This document shows positions 36,662-45,958 of a DNA stretch of 64,000 bases, piece by piece. Source of the stretch: Paenibacillus pini JCM 16418 (GTDB taxonomy: Bacteria; Bacillota; Bacilli; Paenibacillales; Paenibacillaceae). Position 1 is the first letter of the stretch. Each line of letters opens with the position of its first letter. A program made the position numbers and the translations under genes. Under the pieces are notes generated by a model, which ran no database searches, was not told where the DNA came from, and saw nothing but the letters and a program-made list of their open reading frames with translations. The DNA lies in contig NZ_BAVZ01000003.1 in NCBI RefSeq assembly GCF_000576305.1, positions 248,001 through 312,000 of the forward strand, read 5' to 3'.

Positions 36662-38044
36662 CTATTTCCAAATCAGTGGAATTTTAATTCTAAGCATTTC
36701 TCGATCTGGGGGATATGAAAATTGTTGTGTAATAATTTCAGCCACATCATGCTCATTCATCTTGGGGAATATCAATTTAAAGTAGAGGGAGTCCTTGGAA
36801 ATTCGAATAGGGCGTTCCTTAGCAAAGATCATTCCTCCTTTATTATCTTCAAACATTAGACTCGTACTCTGGCTCGCCGATTGATTGACTTTATAATAAA
36901 CCACGGTTTGTTTCTCCTGAAATTCAATATATGTTAACGTTATTTCCCCTCCTTGATCCCCTTTTAGTACCAATGGAAATGTATTATTAAACGGTGCTCG
37001 ATCTTGATACTGTTCAATATCTTTAGTGATACGAATGACTTCACCTATGATTAGCGTGACGTATTTCGGCCTTGGGTTCAGTTCAGATAGAGGAGAGAAA
37101 TTATTCTGCATATGTTTCCGACTACTCCCGCTCCCTCCTTGCATATTTATAAGGGTTCCAAGATCATCTTCAATGATAACATATACATCATTCGGAACGT
37201 CGAATCCCCCCTTAATCAATAACTGAGTATTGGCCGGACCAAACACTAGCTTTTCAACCAAATATTTTTTATTCATAAAAACAAATTCCTTATTAGGATG
37301 AAAAGTAGTTGTCAAAGCATCGCTTTTTTCTTTACTCAAAGGCACAGTAACATCCCATTTTCCATTAATCCTTCCGATTTTGCTGATAGACATATGCAGT
37401 TGTACCTTATCTGGTAAATCAGAATCCCCAAAGCTCATGAGCGTAGTACCCACAAAGCTATGATCACCTGTAATGGTAAATTGATGTGTTCCTATTGTCG
37501 AAGGTTGAATTCCTACAAAGTTAGTATCGTAATATACAGAGGCGTCTTTTTCAGTAATCTTAGGTGAGGACTCAGGATAATTCACCTCATAATTCAACAC
37601 GACTTGCATCCCATCGTAAAAAATATCAACCATTGTAAACTTGATTTTCTGATCTATAATAGTAGCATTTGCCTGTGTACTTAGATTCTTTTTTTCGATT
37701 TGCTGAAGTCCACCTGGATATCCACCCTTGGCATATAAATAATCGAAAAAAGGTATCTGGCGCAATGCTTCAGCGACCTGAGGATACATAAATCCACTAC
37801 CTATTAATATGCTGAAGCAAATGAGTGCTGCCGTTGCAATGCCCAGACTCCATTTGACAAAAGGTGAACATATATACTTCTTATTTGTTCCCTCTTGCGT
37901 ATTTATATGTAGTGTCCATACATCATCAAATGGTACAGAAAACTTCTGTTTTTCTAGGAATTCTCTAGCTTCTTGTTGAAGACTTGCACTTAAATTTGTA
38001 TACATTACGCTACGATCAAGCTCCGGCTTCTTGTCCAATTTCAT
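36662..38044 (-). CDS. Probable anti-sigma factor with DUF4179 and DUF5643-like domains
   Basis: Membrane partner of the sigma factor encoded immediately upstream. The ATG at 38044 (MKLDKKPELDRSVMY) overlaps the sigma stop as ATGA and has GGGAGGG before it. The N-terminal 80 residues are cytoplasmic, one membrane segment (LGIATAALICFSILIGSGFMYP, about 83-104) follows, and the outer part begins PQVAEALRQIPFFDYLYAKGG, typical of DUF4179. A second beta-rich domain toward the C-terminus resembles DUF5643. The product is 460 residues. The sensing role is inferred from the operon and the topology. Confidence 0.82.
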   Translation of the reverse strand: MKLDKKPELDRSVMYTNLSASLQQEAREFLEKQKFSVPFDDVWTLHINTQEGTNKKYICSPFVKWSLGIATAALICFSILIGSGFMYPQVAEALRQIPFFDYLYAKGGYPGGLQQIEKKNLSTQANATIIDQKIKFTMVDIFYDGMQVVLNYEVNYPESSPKITEKDASVYYDTNFVGIQPSTIGTHQFTITGDHSFVGTTLMSFGDSDLPDKVQLHMSISKIGRINGKWDVTVPLSKEKSDALTTTFHPNKEFVFMNKKYLVEKLVFGPANTQLLIKGGFDVPNDVYVIIEDDLGTLINMQGGSGSSRKHMQNNFSPLSELNPRPKYVTLIIGEVIRITKDIEQYQDRAPFNNTFPLVLKGDQGGEITLTYIEFQEKQTVVYYKVNQSASQSTSLMFEDNKGGMIFAKERPIRISKDSLYFKLIFPKMNEHDVAEIITQQFSYPPDREMLRIKIPLIWK

Positions 38045-38577
38045 TTCAATCCCTCCCTTAGTTCCCATAATTCAGACTCTAGTTCGTTAAATAGTCTTAG
38101 TTTCTCTAACGCCGCATGTAAGCGGGATTTACAGGTTCCAAGCGGAATACCAAGGATTGAAGCCCTCTCGGGTAGGGCTAATTCAGCATAGTAATGAAGT
38201 GTAACTACCTCTCTTTGCTTTTGTGATAAGCGAATAACTAAAGACCATAATTGTAGATGCATGGCGTTTTGCATAACAATACTTTCTGCGGATAACTCAC
38301 GTTTACTGTCTGGTACAACAGATAACAGCCTCATCCAAGTCTTCTTACGAAGTGTATTTCTCGCCATGTTCACCGTAATTCGGTACAGCCACGGTCTAAT
38401 TGGCTTGGACTCATCGTACAGATGATATTTAGCATACGTTCGCAAAAATGTATCTTGAGTGATATCATCCGCTAACGTCGGTGACTTTGTAATCATCAGT
38501 GCTATACCATATACATAGGTAGAATGCTCTTCGAACATTTCTCTAGCTTGTAACTCCGTAATGAGATACTCCTTCAA
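38041..38577 (-). CDS. RNA polymerase sigma factor, ECF family
   Basis: Sigma factor of 178 residues. Region 2 contains YVYGIALMITKSPTLADDITQDTFLRTYAKYH and RPWLYRITVNMARNTLRKK; region 4 has LSQKQREVVTLHYYAELALPERASILGIPLGTCKSRLHAALEKL, a standard helix-turn-helix. The start is TTG 38577 with only a weak GGTGG site, so translation may be low. It is followed, with a four-base overlap, by its probable anti-sigma partner. dif-like site A4 lies about 120 bases upstream, inside the divergent control region. Confidence 0.9.
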   Translation of the reverse strand: MKEYLITELQAREMFEEHSTYVYGIALMITKSPTLADDITQDTFLRTYAKYHLYDESKPIRPWLYRITVNMARNTLRKKTWMRLLSVVPDSKRELSAESIVMQNAMHLQLWSLVIRLSQKQREVVTLHYYAELALPERASILGIPLGTCKSRLHAALEKLRLFNELESELWELREGLK

Positions 38578-38699
38578 CTTCTATTCCACCATCCCTTTCT
38601 TCTTTAATATCTATACACATTGAACAACACAAAGCGTTCGGGTTCAGTAGCTATAATTTTTAAAGATTACGATTTACATTCTTGATTAACGCATTATTT

Positions 38700-38727
38700 A
38701 GTTTACATAATAATAATTATGGTAACT
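38700..38727. repeat. dif-like site A4
   Basis: Arm AGTTTACATAA (exact), centre TAATAA, arm TTATGGTAACT (10 of 11). It lies between the divergent sigma factor and PQQ-propeller genes and closes the block of leftward genes that begins at A1. Confidence 0.75.
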
Positions 38728-38806
38728 AGATAAATAATCTTTAAATTTTCAAAACTTTCCAAGTATTGTAACGTCAATAAGAATGATACTCTATAAGGAG
38801 CTGATC

Positions 38807-40132
38807 ATGTTGAAACATTCAAAGTTAGTTCTACAAACCATTATAGCGAGCACCCTTCTCTCTCTGGGAGCAGGTCTATTATTAACGAACAACACCTGCA
38901 TAAACGCTGCCCCGCTAACCTCAATCACCTCAGCAACTAAAATAAATGAATCTATTCCTGTACTGAAACCAGTTTGGCAAGCTAAAACGGACGGAAGCGG
39001 GATATATGACACTCTGCCCAAAATTAGCAATGGACTGATCTATTATTCTTCGAACGGGAAGATAATTGCCGCAAATCTCACCACAGGCAAAATGAAATGG
39101 TCTTATAACAAGAGTGCAGATCCGCAAATTATAACGAATAATTCCGTTTTTTTCGTTAATTTCGAAGGTTATTTAGTAAAAGTAAATTCTTTGACAGGAA
39201 AGTTGATTTGGAAGGTCAAGGTAGCCAAGGCTCCTGTAGAAATTGGCGCACACGCCACTCTAAGGAACGGAGTTATATACCTGCGAAATGAGAGTGGCGG
39301 CATTAGTACGTACAACCCGGTCTCAGGAAAGATGATATGGGAAAATAAAGGTATTCCTATGTATGCTGGCAGCATTGTCGGTGAATATAACGGTGTGCTT
39401 GTTGTGTCTAGCACAGTCAATAATATTCGCACACAATACTTCGGCCTCGATCCTTCTACTGGAAAAACACTTTGGAGAGCAGAAGGTATGTATTCATTTG
39501 TCTCCTACCAGCAAGGGCAGCTCATTCTGAGGGAGCAAGTTAACGTACCTTTTATTGCTTCAAGCGCACCGATCAAAGGCTATTTAATGACTCTAACGTA
39601 TCTAGATGTAACAACCGGGAAGATTACGAGAAAAGAAAATTATAATTCATTAGACAATGTTCTCAGACTAGGTAACTTCTACACTTCGATTCAAGGCTCG
39701 TATATTTACACGGCTGATGGCAATTTAGACAAAGACGAAGCTTCGCTCAATCGATTTCAATTGGGCCAAACTTCCGAAGTAGAACCAAAAGGCTATTCAA
39801 CGTTCGGGAAATGGGTTGCCGGTCCGATCAACGGATTTGCCTTTTTTCAAAAAGATAAAGAAATCATTAGCGTTAATATGTCACAAGATACCGTCATGAA
39901 ATTCGATGGCTTTGTAAGTCAGGTCCAAAAGATTCAGATCATCAGTCAAGGTATCTATGCAGGAATTGAGAACGGAGAAGTGTACCTCCTGAATTCCACA
40001 ACAGGAAAAACACTGGGTAAAGTTAAAACCGGTGAAGCACAATTTGGAAATATATTTATTAGTAATGGATATTTAATTATTCTAACCGAACACAAAATTG
40101 TCGTGGTTAAGGTACCGAAGGAATTAATATGA
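38807..40132 (+). CDS. Secreted PQQ-binding-like beta-propeller protein
   Basis: Exported protein of about 441 residues. ATG 38807 follows TAAGGAGCTGATC. A signal peptide (about residues 1-30, LVLQTIIASTLLSLGAGLLL) is followed by PQQ/quinoprotein-like propeller repeats: LTTGKMKWSYN, SLTGKLIWKVK, PVSGKMIWENK, PSTGKTLWRAE, VTTGKITRKE and STTGKTLGKVK, about 40-50 residues apart. The repeat type builds seven- or eight-bladed propellers of BamB or dehydrogenase type, but no catalytic Asp or cofactor site can be claimed. It probably acts at the cell surface as a binding scaffold. It is monocistronic. Confidence 0.82.
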   Translation: MLKHSKLVLQTIIASTLLSLGAGLLLTNNTCINAAPLTSITSATKINESIPVLKPVWQAKTDGSGIYDTLPKISNGLIYYSSNGKIIAANLTTGKMKWSYNKSADPQIITNNSVFFVNFEGYLVKVNSLTGKLIWKVKVAKAPVEIGAHATLRNGVIYLRNESGGISTYNPVSGKMIWENKGIPMYAGSIVGEYNGVLVVSSTVNNIRTQYFGLDPSTGKTLWRAEGMYSFVSYQQGQLILREQVNVPFIASSAPIKGYLMTLTYLDVTTGKITRKENYNSLDNVLRLGNFYTSIQGSYIYTADGNLDKDEASLNRFQLGQTSEVEPKGYSTFGKWVAGPINGFAFFQKDKEIISVNMSQDTVMKFDGFVSQVQKIQIISQGIYAGIENGEVYLLNSTTGKTLGKVKTGEAQFGNIFISNGYLIILTEHKIVVVKVPKELI

Positions 40133-40274
40133 TGTCACCCCACCCCAATGACTATTTTTTATCTTCGAAACATCAATTGTAATAAATAGGTTTATAACCA
40201 TAATAAGTAATAAAAATCCTTCTATTTCTATGAATAACTAGTCATTATCCACAAATAAAATCGTTTACAGACGA

Positions 40275-40309
40275 AACAGCGTATAATATATGTTATACGC
40301 TGTTTTTTT
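40275..40309 (+). terminator. Terminator after the PQQ-propeller gene
   Basis: AACAGCGTATAA (40275-40286) pairs with TTATACGCTGTT (40293-40304), followed by TTTTT. Confidence 0.85.
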
Positions 40310-40460
40310 AGAGCCGTTTTCACCTTATTAAGTTATATAAATTAAGCCATGATTAATTTCTGTGAATACTCATTCCGTATTTCAAATACGCTTTCTTACG
40401 CTATCGGCAGCTTCTGCTAAAATGAAGAAGTAGCATGATAAGCACTCATTATTAAATTGA

Positions 40461-40502
40461 ACACAGAAAAAGTCGCGATCATTGTCGCGACTTTTTCTGT
40501 GT
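40461..40502 (-). terminator. Terminator after metE
   Basis: ACACAGAAAAAGTCGCGA pairs perfectly with its complement ending at 40502, with a six-base loop. Confidence 0.9.
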
Positions 40503-40512
40503 TCTAGGCTAT

Positions 40513-42801
40513 TTAATTTACCGTCAGTGAATGCTTAGCACGAGCAATCTGTGTCGCATCGACCATGTTACGCAAGGATTCAACAGTTTCTTCAAAGCCT
40601 CGAGTTTTTAGACCACAATCTGGATTAATCCAGAAAAGTTTAGGATCTAAAACTCGTAACGCGCGTTCGATCATACTTGTCATTTCCTCTACTCGCGGTA
40701 CACGCGGACTGTGAATATCATATACGCCTAAGCCAATACCCAGTTTATACGTATTCACTTCAAAGCTATGAATCAATTCACCATGACTACGAGAAGTCTC
40801 AATTGAAATGACATCTGCATCCATCGCTTCAATGGAATCAATCATGTCGTGGAACTCACAATAGCACATATGTGTATGGATTTGTGTCGTGTCTTGAACC
40901 GTGCATGTGGTCATACGGAACGCCTTAACTGCCCATGCCAGATATTCTGCTTGATCCTGCTCCTTAAGCGGCAATCCTTCACGAACAGCAGGCTCATCGA
41001 CTTGAATCATTCCAATGCCTGCATTTTCAAGGGCCTCTACCTCTTGTCTAAGAGCATAAGCCAGTTGGTAAGCAATTTGTTCTCGAGTGATATCCTCACG
41101 AACAAAGGACCAGTTCATAATTGTAATCGGGCCGGTCAACATTCCTTTAACAGGATGTTTGGTCTTCGACTGTGCATACTTCGTTTCTTCAACCGTCATT
41201 GCTTCTTCGAATGCTACATCTCCAAAGATAATTGGTGGTTTCACACAACGAGATCCGTAAGACTGTACCCATCCATACTGTGTAAATGCAAAGCCACCTA
41301 GCTTTTCACCAAAAAATTCAACCATGTCTGTCCGTTCAAATTCACCATGTACTAGAACATCCAGCCCAATCTCTTCCTGCAGCTTAATCCAGATATCAAT
41401 TTGATCTCGAATAAAGCTAGCATATTGTTCGTTCGTCCAAACTCCCTTGCGCCAAGATTGACGTGCCTTACGCACCTCTACCGATTGCGGAAAGCTACCA
41501 ATGGTTGTCGTCGGAAAAATAGGTAATTGCCATTTATTCTGTTGAGCAATATGTCGTTCTGAGAAAGGTAGATTACGTTTAGGCTGCTCTTCGCTAATAA
41601 TAGCTACCGCATGCTGAATGTCATTGCGATTACGCTCACCAGATAGCTTAAGTGCCTGAATTGCAAGATCGCATTTTTCAAGTTCAGCTTCGATCGAGGC
41701 CTTATCAGAGCATGCTTTCGCTAGCAGAACAAGCTCGTCTAGCTTCTCATCAGCAAATGCGAGAGCATTCTTTAAATCAGGTATTAGCTTGACCTCATTT
41801 TGTACCGTAACAGGTACATGAAGTAAACTACAGGATGACTGCACAATAAGATGATCCGGAGTAACGAACCCACTCAATTCTTCTATAAGTACCAGTTTGT
41901 CACGTAGTGAGGCCTTCCAGATACCACGGCCATCGACAACGCCTGCACCCAGCACCTTATCAGAAGGAAAGCCCAATTTCTTAATGGACGCTATATTCCC
42001 AGTTAAACCGTGCACAAAATCTAGTCCAATTCCTTTGACAGGTAACGTTACGATATCACTGTAATTCTCTACCGATTCAAAATAGGTTTGTAGCATAATA
42101 TTCAGATTAGGAACCTTCGCTGCAAAAGTATCGTAGATCGATTTCAGTCTTTGTACATCTTCCGCATCTAATTTCGTTACAAGAATAGGTTCATCAATTT
42201 GTACCCACTGAACTCCCTCATGCTCAAGTTCTTGTAAAATCTGTACATAAAGTGGCACCAAGCGTTCCAGCCAAGCATCCGTCTCTGATTGATGATATCC
42301 CTTGGATAGCTTCAGGAAGGTTAAAGGCCCTACAATCACAGGCTTACCTTCGATTCCTAGCTTTTCTTTGGCTTCTCGATATGCAATTAATGGTCTATTT
42401 TCAGTGACTGACGGATTTGCACCATCCAATTCAGGCACGATGTAGTGATAGTTGGTATTAAACCATTTCGTCATTTCGCTGGCTGTTGCATCCTTCGTCC
42501 CACGAGCAATACCATAATAAATAGATAAAGGAACAGCCCCGCCCTCATAAGCAAAGCGTTTTGGAATAATGCCGAACATCGTAGCCGTATCAAGTATATG
42601 ATCATAATAGCTGAAGTCATTTACCGCTATAAAATCAATGCCCTTCTCTTGCTGCTTACGCAAATGATTCAAGCGGATTGCCTGAAGCTGACTGTGAAAC
42701 TCCGATTCTTCAAGCTTACCGGACCAGAACGCTTCGAGAGCTTTCTTCCATTCGCGGTCTGCACCAATCCGTGGGTATCCCAATACACTACTTTTCGCCA
42801 T
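40513..42801 (-). CDS. metE: Cobalamin-independent methionine synthase MetE
   Basis: Transfers a methyl group from 5-methyl-tetrahydropteroyl-triglutamate to homocysteine. The 762-residue protein has the duplicated barrel layout. The N-terminal half begins SSVLGYPRIGADREWKKALE. The C-terminal half has PTTTIGSFPQSVEVR near residue 430, IQVDEPAVREGLPL, the zinc ligands in HTHMCYCEFHDM near residue 645 and NPDCGLKTRGFEE near 730. AGGAGAGGTTTATA precedes the ATG. I looked for an S-box or T-box in the leader and saw neither; the 90 bases upstream are AT-rich with an ACTATA/TATAGT inverted repeat that could be an operator. Presence of MetE suggests growth without B12. Confidence 0.97.
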   Translation of the reverse strand: MAKSSVLGYPRIGADREWKKALEAFWSGKLEESEFHSQLQAIRLNHLRKQQEKGIDFIAVNDFSYYDHILDTATMFGIIPKRFAYEGGAVPLSIYYGIARGTKDATASEMTKWFNTNYHYIVPELDGANPSVTENRPLIAYREAKEKLGIEGKPVIVGPLTFLKLSKGYHQSETDAWLERLVPLYVQILQELEHEGVQWVQIDEPILVTKLDAEDVQRLKSIYDTFAAKVPNLNIMLQTYFESVENYSDIVTLPVKGIGLDFVHGLTGNIASIKKLGFPSDKVLGAGVVDGRGIWKASLRDKLVLIEELSGFVTPDHLIVQSSCSLLHVPVTVQNEVKLIPDLKNALAFADEKLDELVLLAKACSDKASIEAELEKCDLAIQALKLSGERNRNDIQHAVAIISEEQPKRNLPFSERHIAQQNKWQLPIFPTTTIGSFPQSVEVRKARQSWRKGVWTNEQYASFIRDQIDIWIKLQEEIGLDVLVHGEFERTDMVEFFGEKLGGFAFTQYGWVQSYGSRCVKPPIIFGDVAFEEAMTVEETKYAQSKTKHPVKGMLTGPITIMNWSFVREDITREQIAYQLAYALRQEVEALENAGIGMIQVDEPAVREGLPLKEQDQAEYLAWAVKAFRMTTCTVQDTTQIHTHMCYCEFHDMIDSIEAMDADVISIETSRSHGELIHSFEVNTYKLGIGLGVYDIHSPRVPRVEEMTSMIERALRVLDPKLFWINPDCGLKTRGFEETVESLRNMVDATQIARAKHSLTVN

Positions 42802-42889
42802 TATAAACCTCTCCTATACAAATCAAATTGTTATATGAAAGATATCATGTATTCGGAGATATAGTGTAACTGAAATAAACTATATCTAG

Positions 42890-43126
42890 TTATAGTCTAA
42901 AGCTATATCTAAAAAGAAGAGGCTGTCTGACAATCCCAAATATTATAGAGGTGAAACCATTATTACTCAAAAAATATGGTAAGACCTCTGAGACTGTCAC
43001 ACTTGCAAAGAAAGATGCCAAAGCTAATAAAGTATAAAACAATGCGTTTTTCTTATGCATATACTTTATTGAAGATACTAAGAAAAAAACAAATAGTCCC
43101 GAACTAGCAGCAGCGAAGATGTCCAT
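42890..43126 (-). CDS. Small membrane protein, function unknown
   Basis: The frame from ATG 43126 (MDIFAAASSGLFVFF), five bases after GGAGG, encodes 78 residues with two hydrophobic segments (about 5-22 and 30-55) separated by a basic KYMHKKN turn, so both ends should lie on the same side. The C-terminal 20 residues (RQPLLFRYSFRL) look unlike a natural end and may be a read-through after an indel. I recognise no family. It lies upstream of metE on the same strand. Confidence 0.5.
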   Translation of the reverse strand: MDIFAAASSGLFVFFLVSSIKYMHKKNALFYTLLALASFFASVTVSEVLPYFLSNNGFTSIIFGIVRQPLLFRYSFRL

Positions 43127-43264
43127 AATAACCTCCAATAAAATAATAGAAGTAGGTAACCCACTTCTATTATTTTACAAAATTATATAAAATTTAACAT
43201 CATTGAGTCCAGATTAAAACCTTAGCTGATAGATAAACCCCTTCTTCTATTCGAGCTATTTAGG

Positions 43265-44908
43265 CTAGTTAATCAAATCAACTGCATCTTGAGAAACCCA
43301 TACTTTATCTTTGATCATCACTGTCAAAGCGCTTAGCTTTAATGCTTTACCATCCATCATTGCGATATTTTTATCCATTGGCAGCTTCAATAATTGACCA
43401 CCTTTTTTCACAACAATCACAGGATTCGTTTTATCTGTCTTGTCGAGCGTCACAGTAGCCCCCTTAGCTCTGAACTTATCAGCGGTTACGAATAAAGTGT
43501 CTTCAAGAGCAGTTAGGTTAAGTCCAGTAACCTCTTGGATGTACCTGTTAACATCGGTATTCTGAATAACGCCGCTCTTCGCGAAATCGGTAGGTTTGAA
43601 ATTAGTTGGATGATAGGCGAACAATCCAATTTCTTCGGATGTATGATCGTCCGTGGAGAATGTCACACCGATTTTAGCTCCCAGAATTTTTCCGATTACT
43701 GGTGACAGATTATCCTTCAACCCTTCACGAACAGCATCTGCTTCTTCTTTTGTTAAATTCGTCAGTCCATAGTTGTCAGCAAGCACTTGCTTAAAATTCT
43801 TCTCATTAATGTTGCCTTCAAAGCCATAGCTTGTATGTTTTGCTTTTTTTAGCACAGAAACTAATTCTTTGTTTGCATCATAGTTCGTCATATTCAGTCC
43901 GCCTGTCGCATGGTCAGAAACGGATACAACCGCCGTATTCCCATCTTTTTCAGCGAAATCAATGGCTGCTTTGAACGCTCTGTCAAAAGCTAATGTTTCA
44001 GACACAATACCCACAGGGTCGTTATCATGACCATACCAGTCAATTTGACTCGCTTCAACCATCAGGACAAATCCTTTGTCATTTTGAGAAAGCTTCTCTG
44101 CTGCAATTTTAGTCATTTCAGCTAGACTTGGTTGCTTTTGTGGATTTAAATCAAGGTCTGCGTCCAATGCTTCCTTATTGAACATCCCCCACACTTTATT
44201 CGTTTTCGTATTCATCAATCCAGCTTTGTCTGTTACGTATTCATATCCACTGGATTTGATGACTTTGGTTAAATCCTCTCCGTCTTTACGGTTGATATCT
44301 TCTTTACCAGGGACCAAATAACCCGCTCCACCTCCGAGCAGAATATCTACTCCGCTATATACCATTTGCTCAGCGATTGAACCCGCGTTATCACGTGTAT
44401 AAGCATGACTGAGGAATGTAGCTGGCGTTGCATCTGTTAATTCACATGTAAACACGGTACCCGTGCTTTTCCCAGCTAGTCTAGCAGCATCCATGATCGT
44501 AGGCAGCGGTTTGTTCATATCCTCTTTCTTCACAGTATCCAGTAGCGGCATTGTACTTTTATCAGGTAGAATCGAAACCGTTTCGGTCTTCACCTTATGG
44601 CCCGTAGCATATGCTGTAGCCCCTGCCGCAGAATCAGTAGTCAACGAATCCGTTGCATATGTTCTCACTAGACCACTGAAATATTTATCAATTGTGAGTG
44701 GTTGTCCTCCTCCATACCATCTAGCTAAGTTAACGTCAGATAAACTCATCCCATCTGTGATGAACAAGATTACGTTCTTAACAGGCTTGTTTGATGGCAC
44801 CTCAGCCGCCGTAGTAGCTCCACTCGCATATGTAGTTCCACTAGATCCAATAAGTAAACTGCATGAAAGAACGGTACTGCAAATTCCTGCAATAACTCTG
44901 TTGCGCAT
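43265..44908 (-). CDS. Secreted alkaline phosphatase
   Basis: Metal-dependent phosphomonoesterase exported to the wall or medium. The 547-residue protein has a signal peptide (residues 1-29, ending ATYAS-like) and the alkaline phosphatase motifs: FITDGMSLSDVNLARWY with a metal-binding Asp near residue 51, TDSAAGATAYATG with the phosphorylated Ser near 92, MVEASQIDWYGHDND near 285 and VSVSDHATGG near 330, plus a later STDDHTSEE histidine. The last 90 residues (KADKFRAKGATVTLDKTDK onward) look like a small beta domain resembling copper amine oxidase N-terminal repeats and extend beyond the catalytic core. A divergent AraC regulator lies 155 bases away. No PhoP box was identified. Confidence 0.93.
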   Translation of the reverse strand: MRNRVIAGICSTVLSCSLLIGSSGTTYASGATTAAEVPSNKPVKNVILFITDGMSLSDVNLARWYGGGQPLTIDKYFSGLVRTYATDSLTTDSAAGATAYATGHKVKTETVSILPDKSTMPLLDTVKKEDMNKPLPTIMDAARLAGKSTGTVFTCELTDATPATFLSHAYTRDNAGSIAEQMVYSGVDILLGGGAGYLVPGKEDINRKDGEDLTKVIKSSGYEYVTDKAGLMNTKTNKVWGMFNKEALDADLDLNPQKQPSLAEMTKIAAEKLSQNDKGFVLMVEASQIDWYGHDNDPVGIVSETLAFDRAFKAAIDFAEKDGNTAVVSVSDHATGGLNMTNYDANKELVSVLKKAKHTSYGFEGNINEKNFKQVLADNYGLTNLTKEEADAVREGLKDNLSPVIGKILGAKIGVTFSTDDHTSEEIGLFAYHPTNFKPTDFAKSGVIQNTDVNRYIQEVTGLNLTALEDTLFVTADKFRAKGATVTLDKTDKTNPVIVVKKGGQLLKLPMDKNIAMMDGKALKLSALTVMIKDKVWVSQDAVDLIN

Positions 44909-45063
44909 GATAATCCTCCTCTAAGTATGTGTGTAAATACGACTTTAGTGTAACGTATGAATGTTTGAAGAATCAGCACGTATTCTCTTGTTTATATTAA
45001 ATTTTTATACATATATTGCTTTGAGTTACGGTGGAGCATACAATCCCTTATAGGAGGTGCTGT

Positions 45064-45915
45064 ATGAAACCGGATTTTTATAAATGCGAATTGTTAGAAG
45101 TAAGCCGCAAGAAACTGGTGTATACCAGCATGCCTTCAAGGCATTATCACGATGCATATGAAATATTGTATCTCGTATCCGGGGATATCTATTATTTTAT
45201 AGGAGACAAAACCTATCAGGTTGTAGGTGGCGTCCTCTTGTTCATAAATGAGAATGAGCTACATAAATTGGTGAACTCCAGTTACAGCACCTTTGAACGC
45301 ATAACCCTGATTTTCAAAAAGGAATATCTACAGCAATTCTTCACTAGTGTTCAAATTAGCGATCTGCTCGCATTTTTTGAAAGTGGATATAGTGCCCTGA
45401 AGATGAGTGGCCAAGATCAGCATTTTATAGAAAACCTTTTCCAGAAAATGATTCGTGAGGGTGAGAAAAAAGCTCGTGGATATGAGCAATACCAACAAAT
45501 ACTACTATTAGAGCTTCTTCTATTTTTGAACCGTAAAGTATTTGATAATGAGCAGGAACAGATTGTAGATTCTAATCGCACACATAAGAAGATCTTTGAT
45601 ATTGTTAACTATGTAAATGAACATTATATGCATAAGATCAAGCTAACCGATATTTCACAGCATTTCGATATTAGTCCCTCCTATCTCAGCCGTACCTTCA
45701 AAGAAGTTACCGGCTTCACATTCATTGAGTACATCAATAATATTCGGATCAAAGAAGCACGGGGTCTCCTGAATAACTCCACCTATAATGTAGCTGAGAT
45801 TGCGGATAAAGTTGGATTTGATAATACCTCACACTTTGGGCGAACCTTTAAAATCATTATGGGCGTATCTCCCCTTAGTTTTCGGAAGCGGGTGAAGTCG
45901 GAAATGGTTACATAA
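45064..45915 (+). CDS. AraC-family transcriptional regulator with cupin domain
   Basis: Regulator of 283 residues. ATG 45064 is chosen over an earlier frame opening because ATAGGAGGTGCTGT precedes it. The N-terminal cupin-like domain has SMPSRHYHDAYEILYLVSGDIYYFIG near residues 22-47, a common sugar-sensing fold. The C-terminus carries the two helix-turn-helix motifs of AraC proteins: LTDISQHFDISPSYLSRTFKEVTG and VAEIADKVGFDNTSHFGRTFKIIMGVSPLSFRK. It is divergent from the alkaline phosphatase gene but the two need not be linked. The ligand is unknown. Confidence 0.92.
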   Translation: MKPDFYKCELLEVSRKKLVYTSMPSRHYHDAYEILYLVSGDIYYFIGDKTYQVVGGVLLFINENELHKLVNSSYSTFERITLIFKKEYLQQFFTSVQISDLLAFFESGYSALKMSGQDQHFIENLFQKMIREGEKKARGYEQYQQILLLELLLFLNRKVFDNEQEQIVDSNRTHKKIFDIVNYVNEHYMHKIKLTDISQHFDISPSYLSRTFKEVTGFTFIEYINNIRIKEARGLLNNSTYNVAEIADKVGFDNTSHFGRTFKIIMGVSPLSFRKRVKSEMVT

Positions 45916-45958
45916 AAAAACTGCATAAAGAATAGACATAAGACCGTCCGTTACGCTG

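Larger units (their letters stand above)
40133..40512. other. Convergent intergenic region
   Basis: About 380 bases between the PQQ-propeller gene and metE. It contains the two terminators listed separately (40275-40309 and 40461-40502). The rest is AT-rich with no supported gene. Confidence 0.5.

Noticed and set aside
24750..38727. Any of the A sites as the true chromosomal dif
   Set aside because: None has the XerC-type arm ACTTCCTA-AA next to the XerD arm; the real dif of this organism is probably elsewhere.
42802..42889. S-box or T-box riboswitch in front of metE
   Set aside because: No core S-box motif, T-box sequence or terminator/antiterminator pair can be seen in the short leader.
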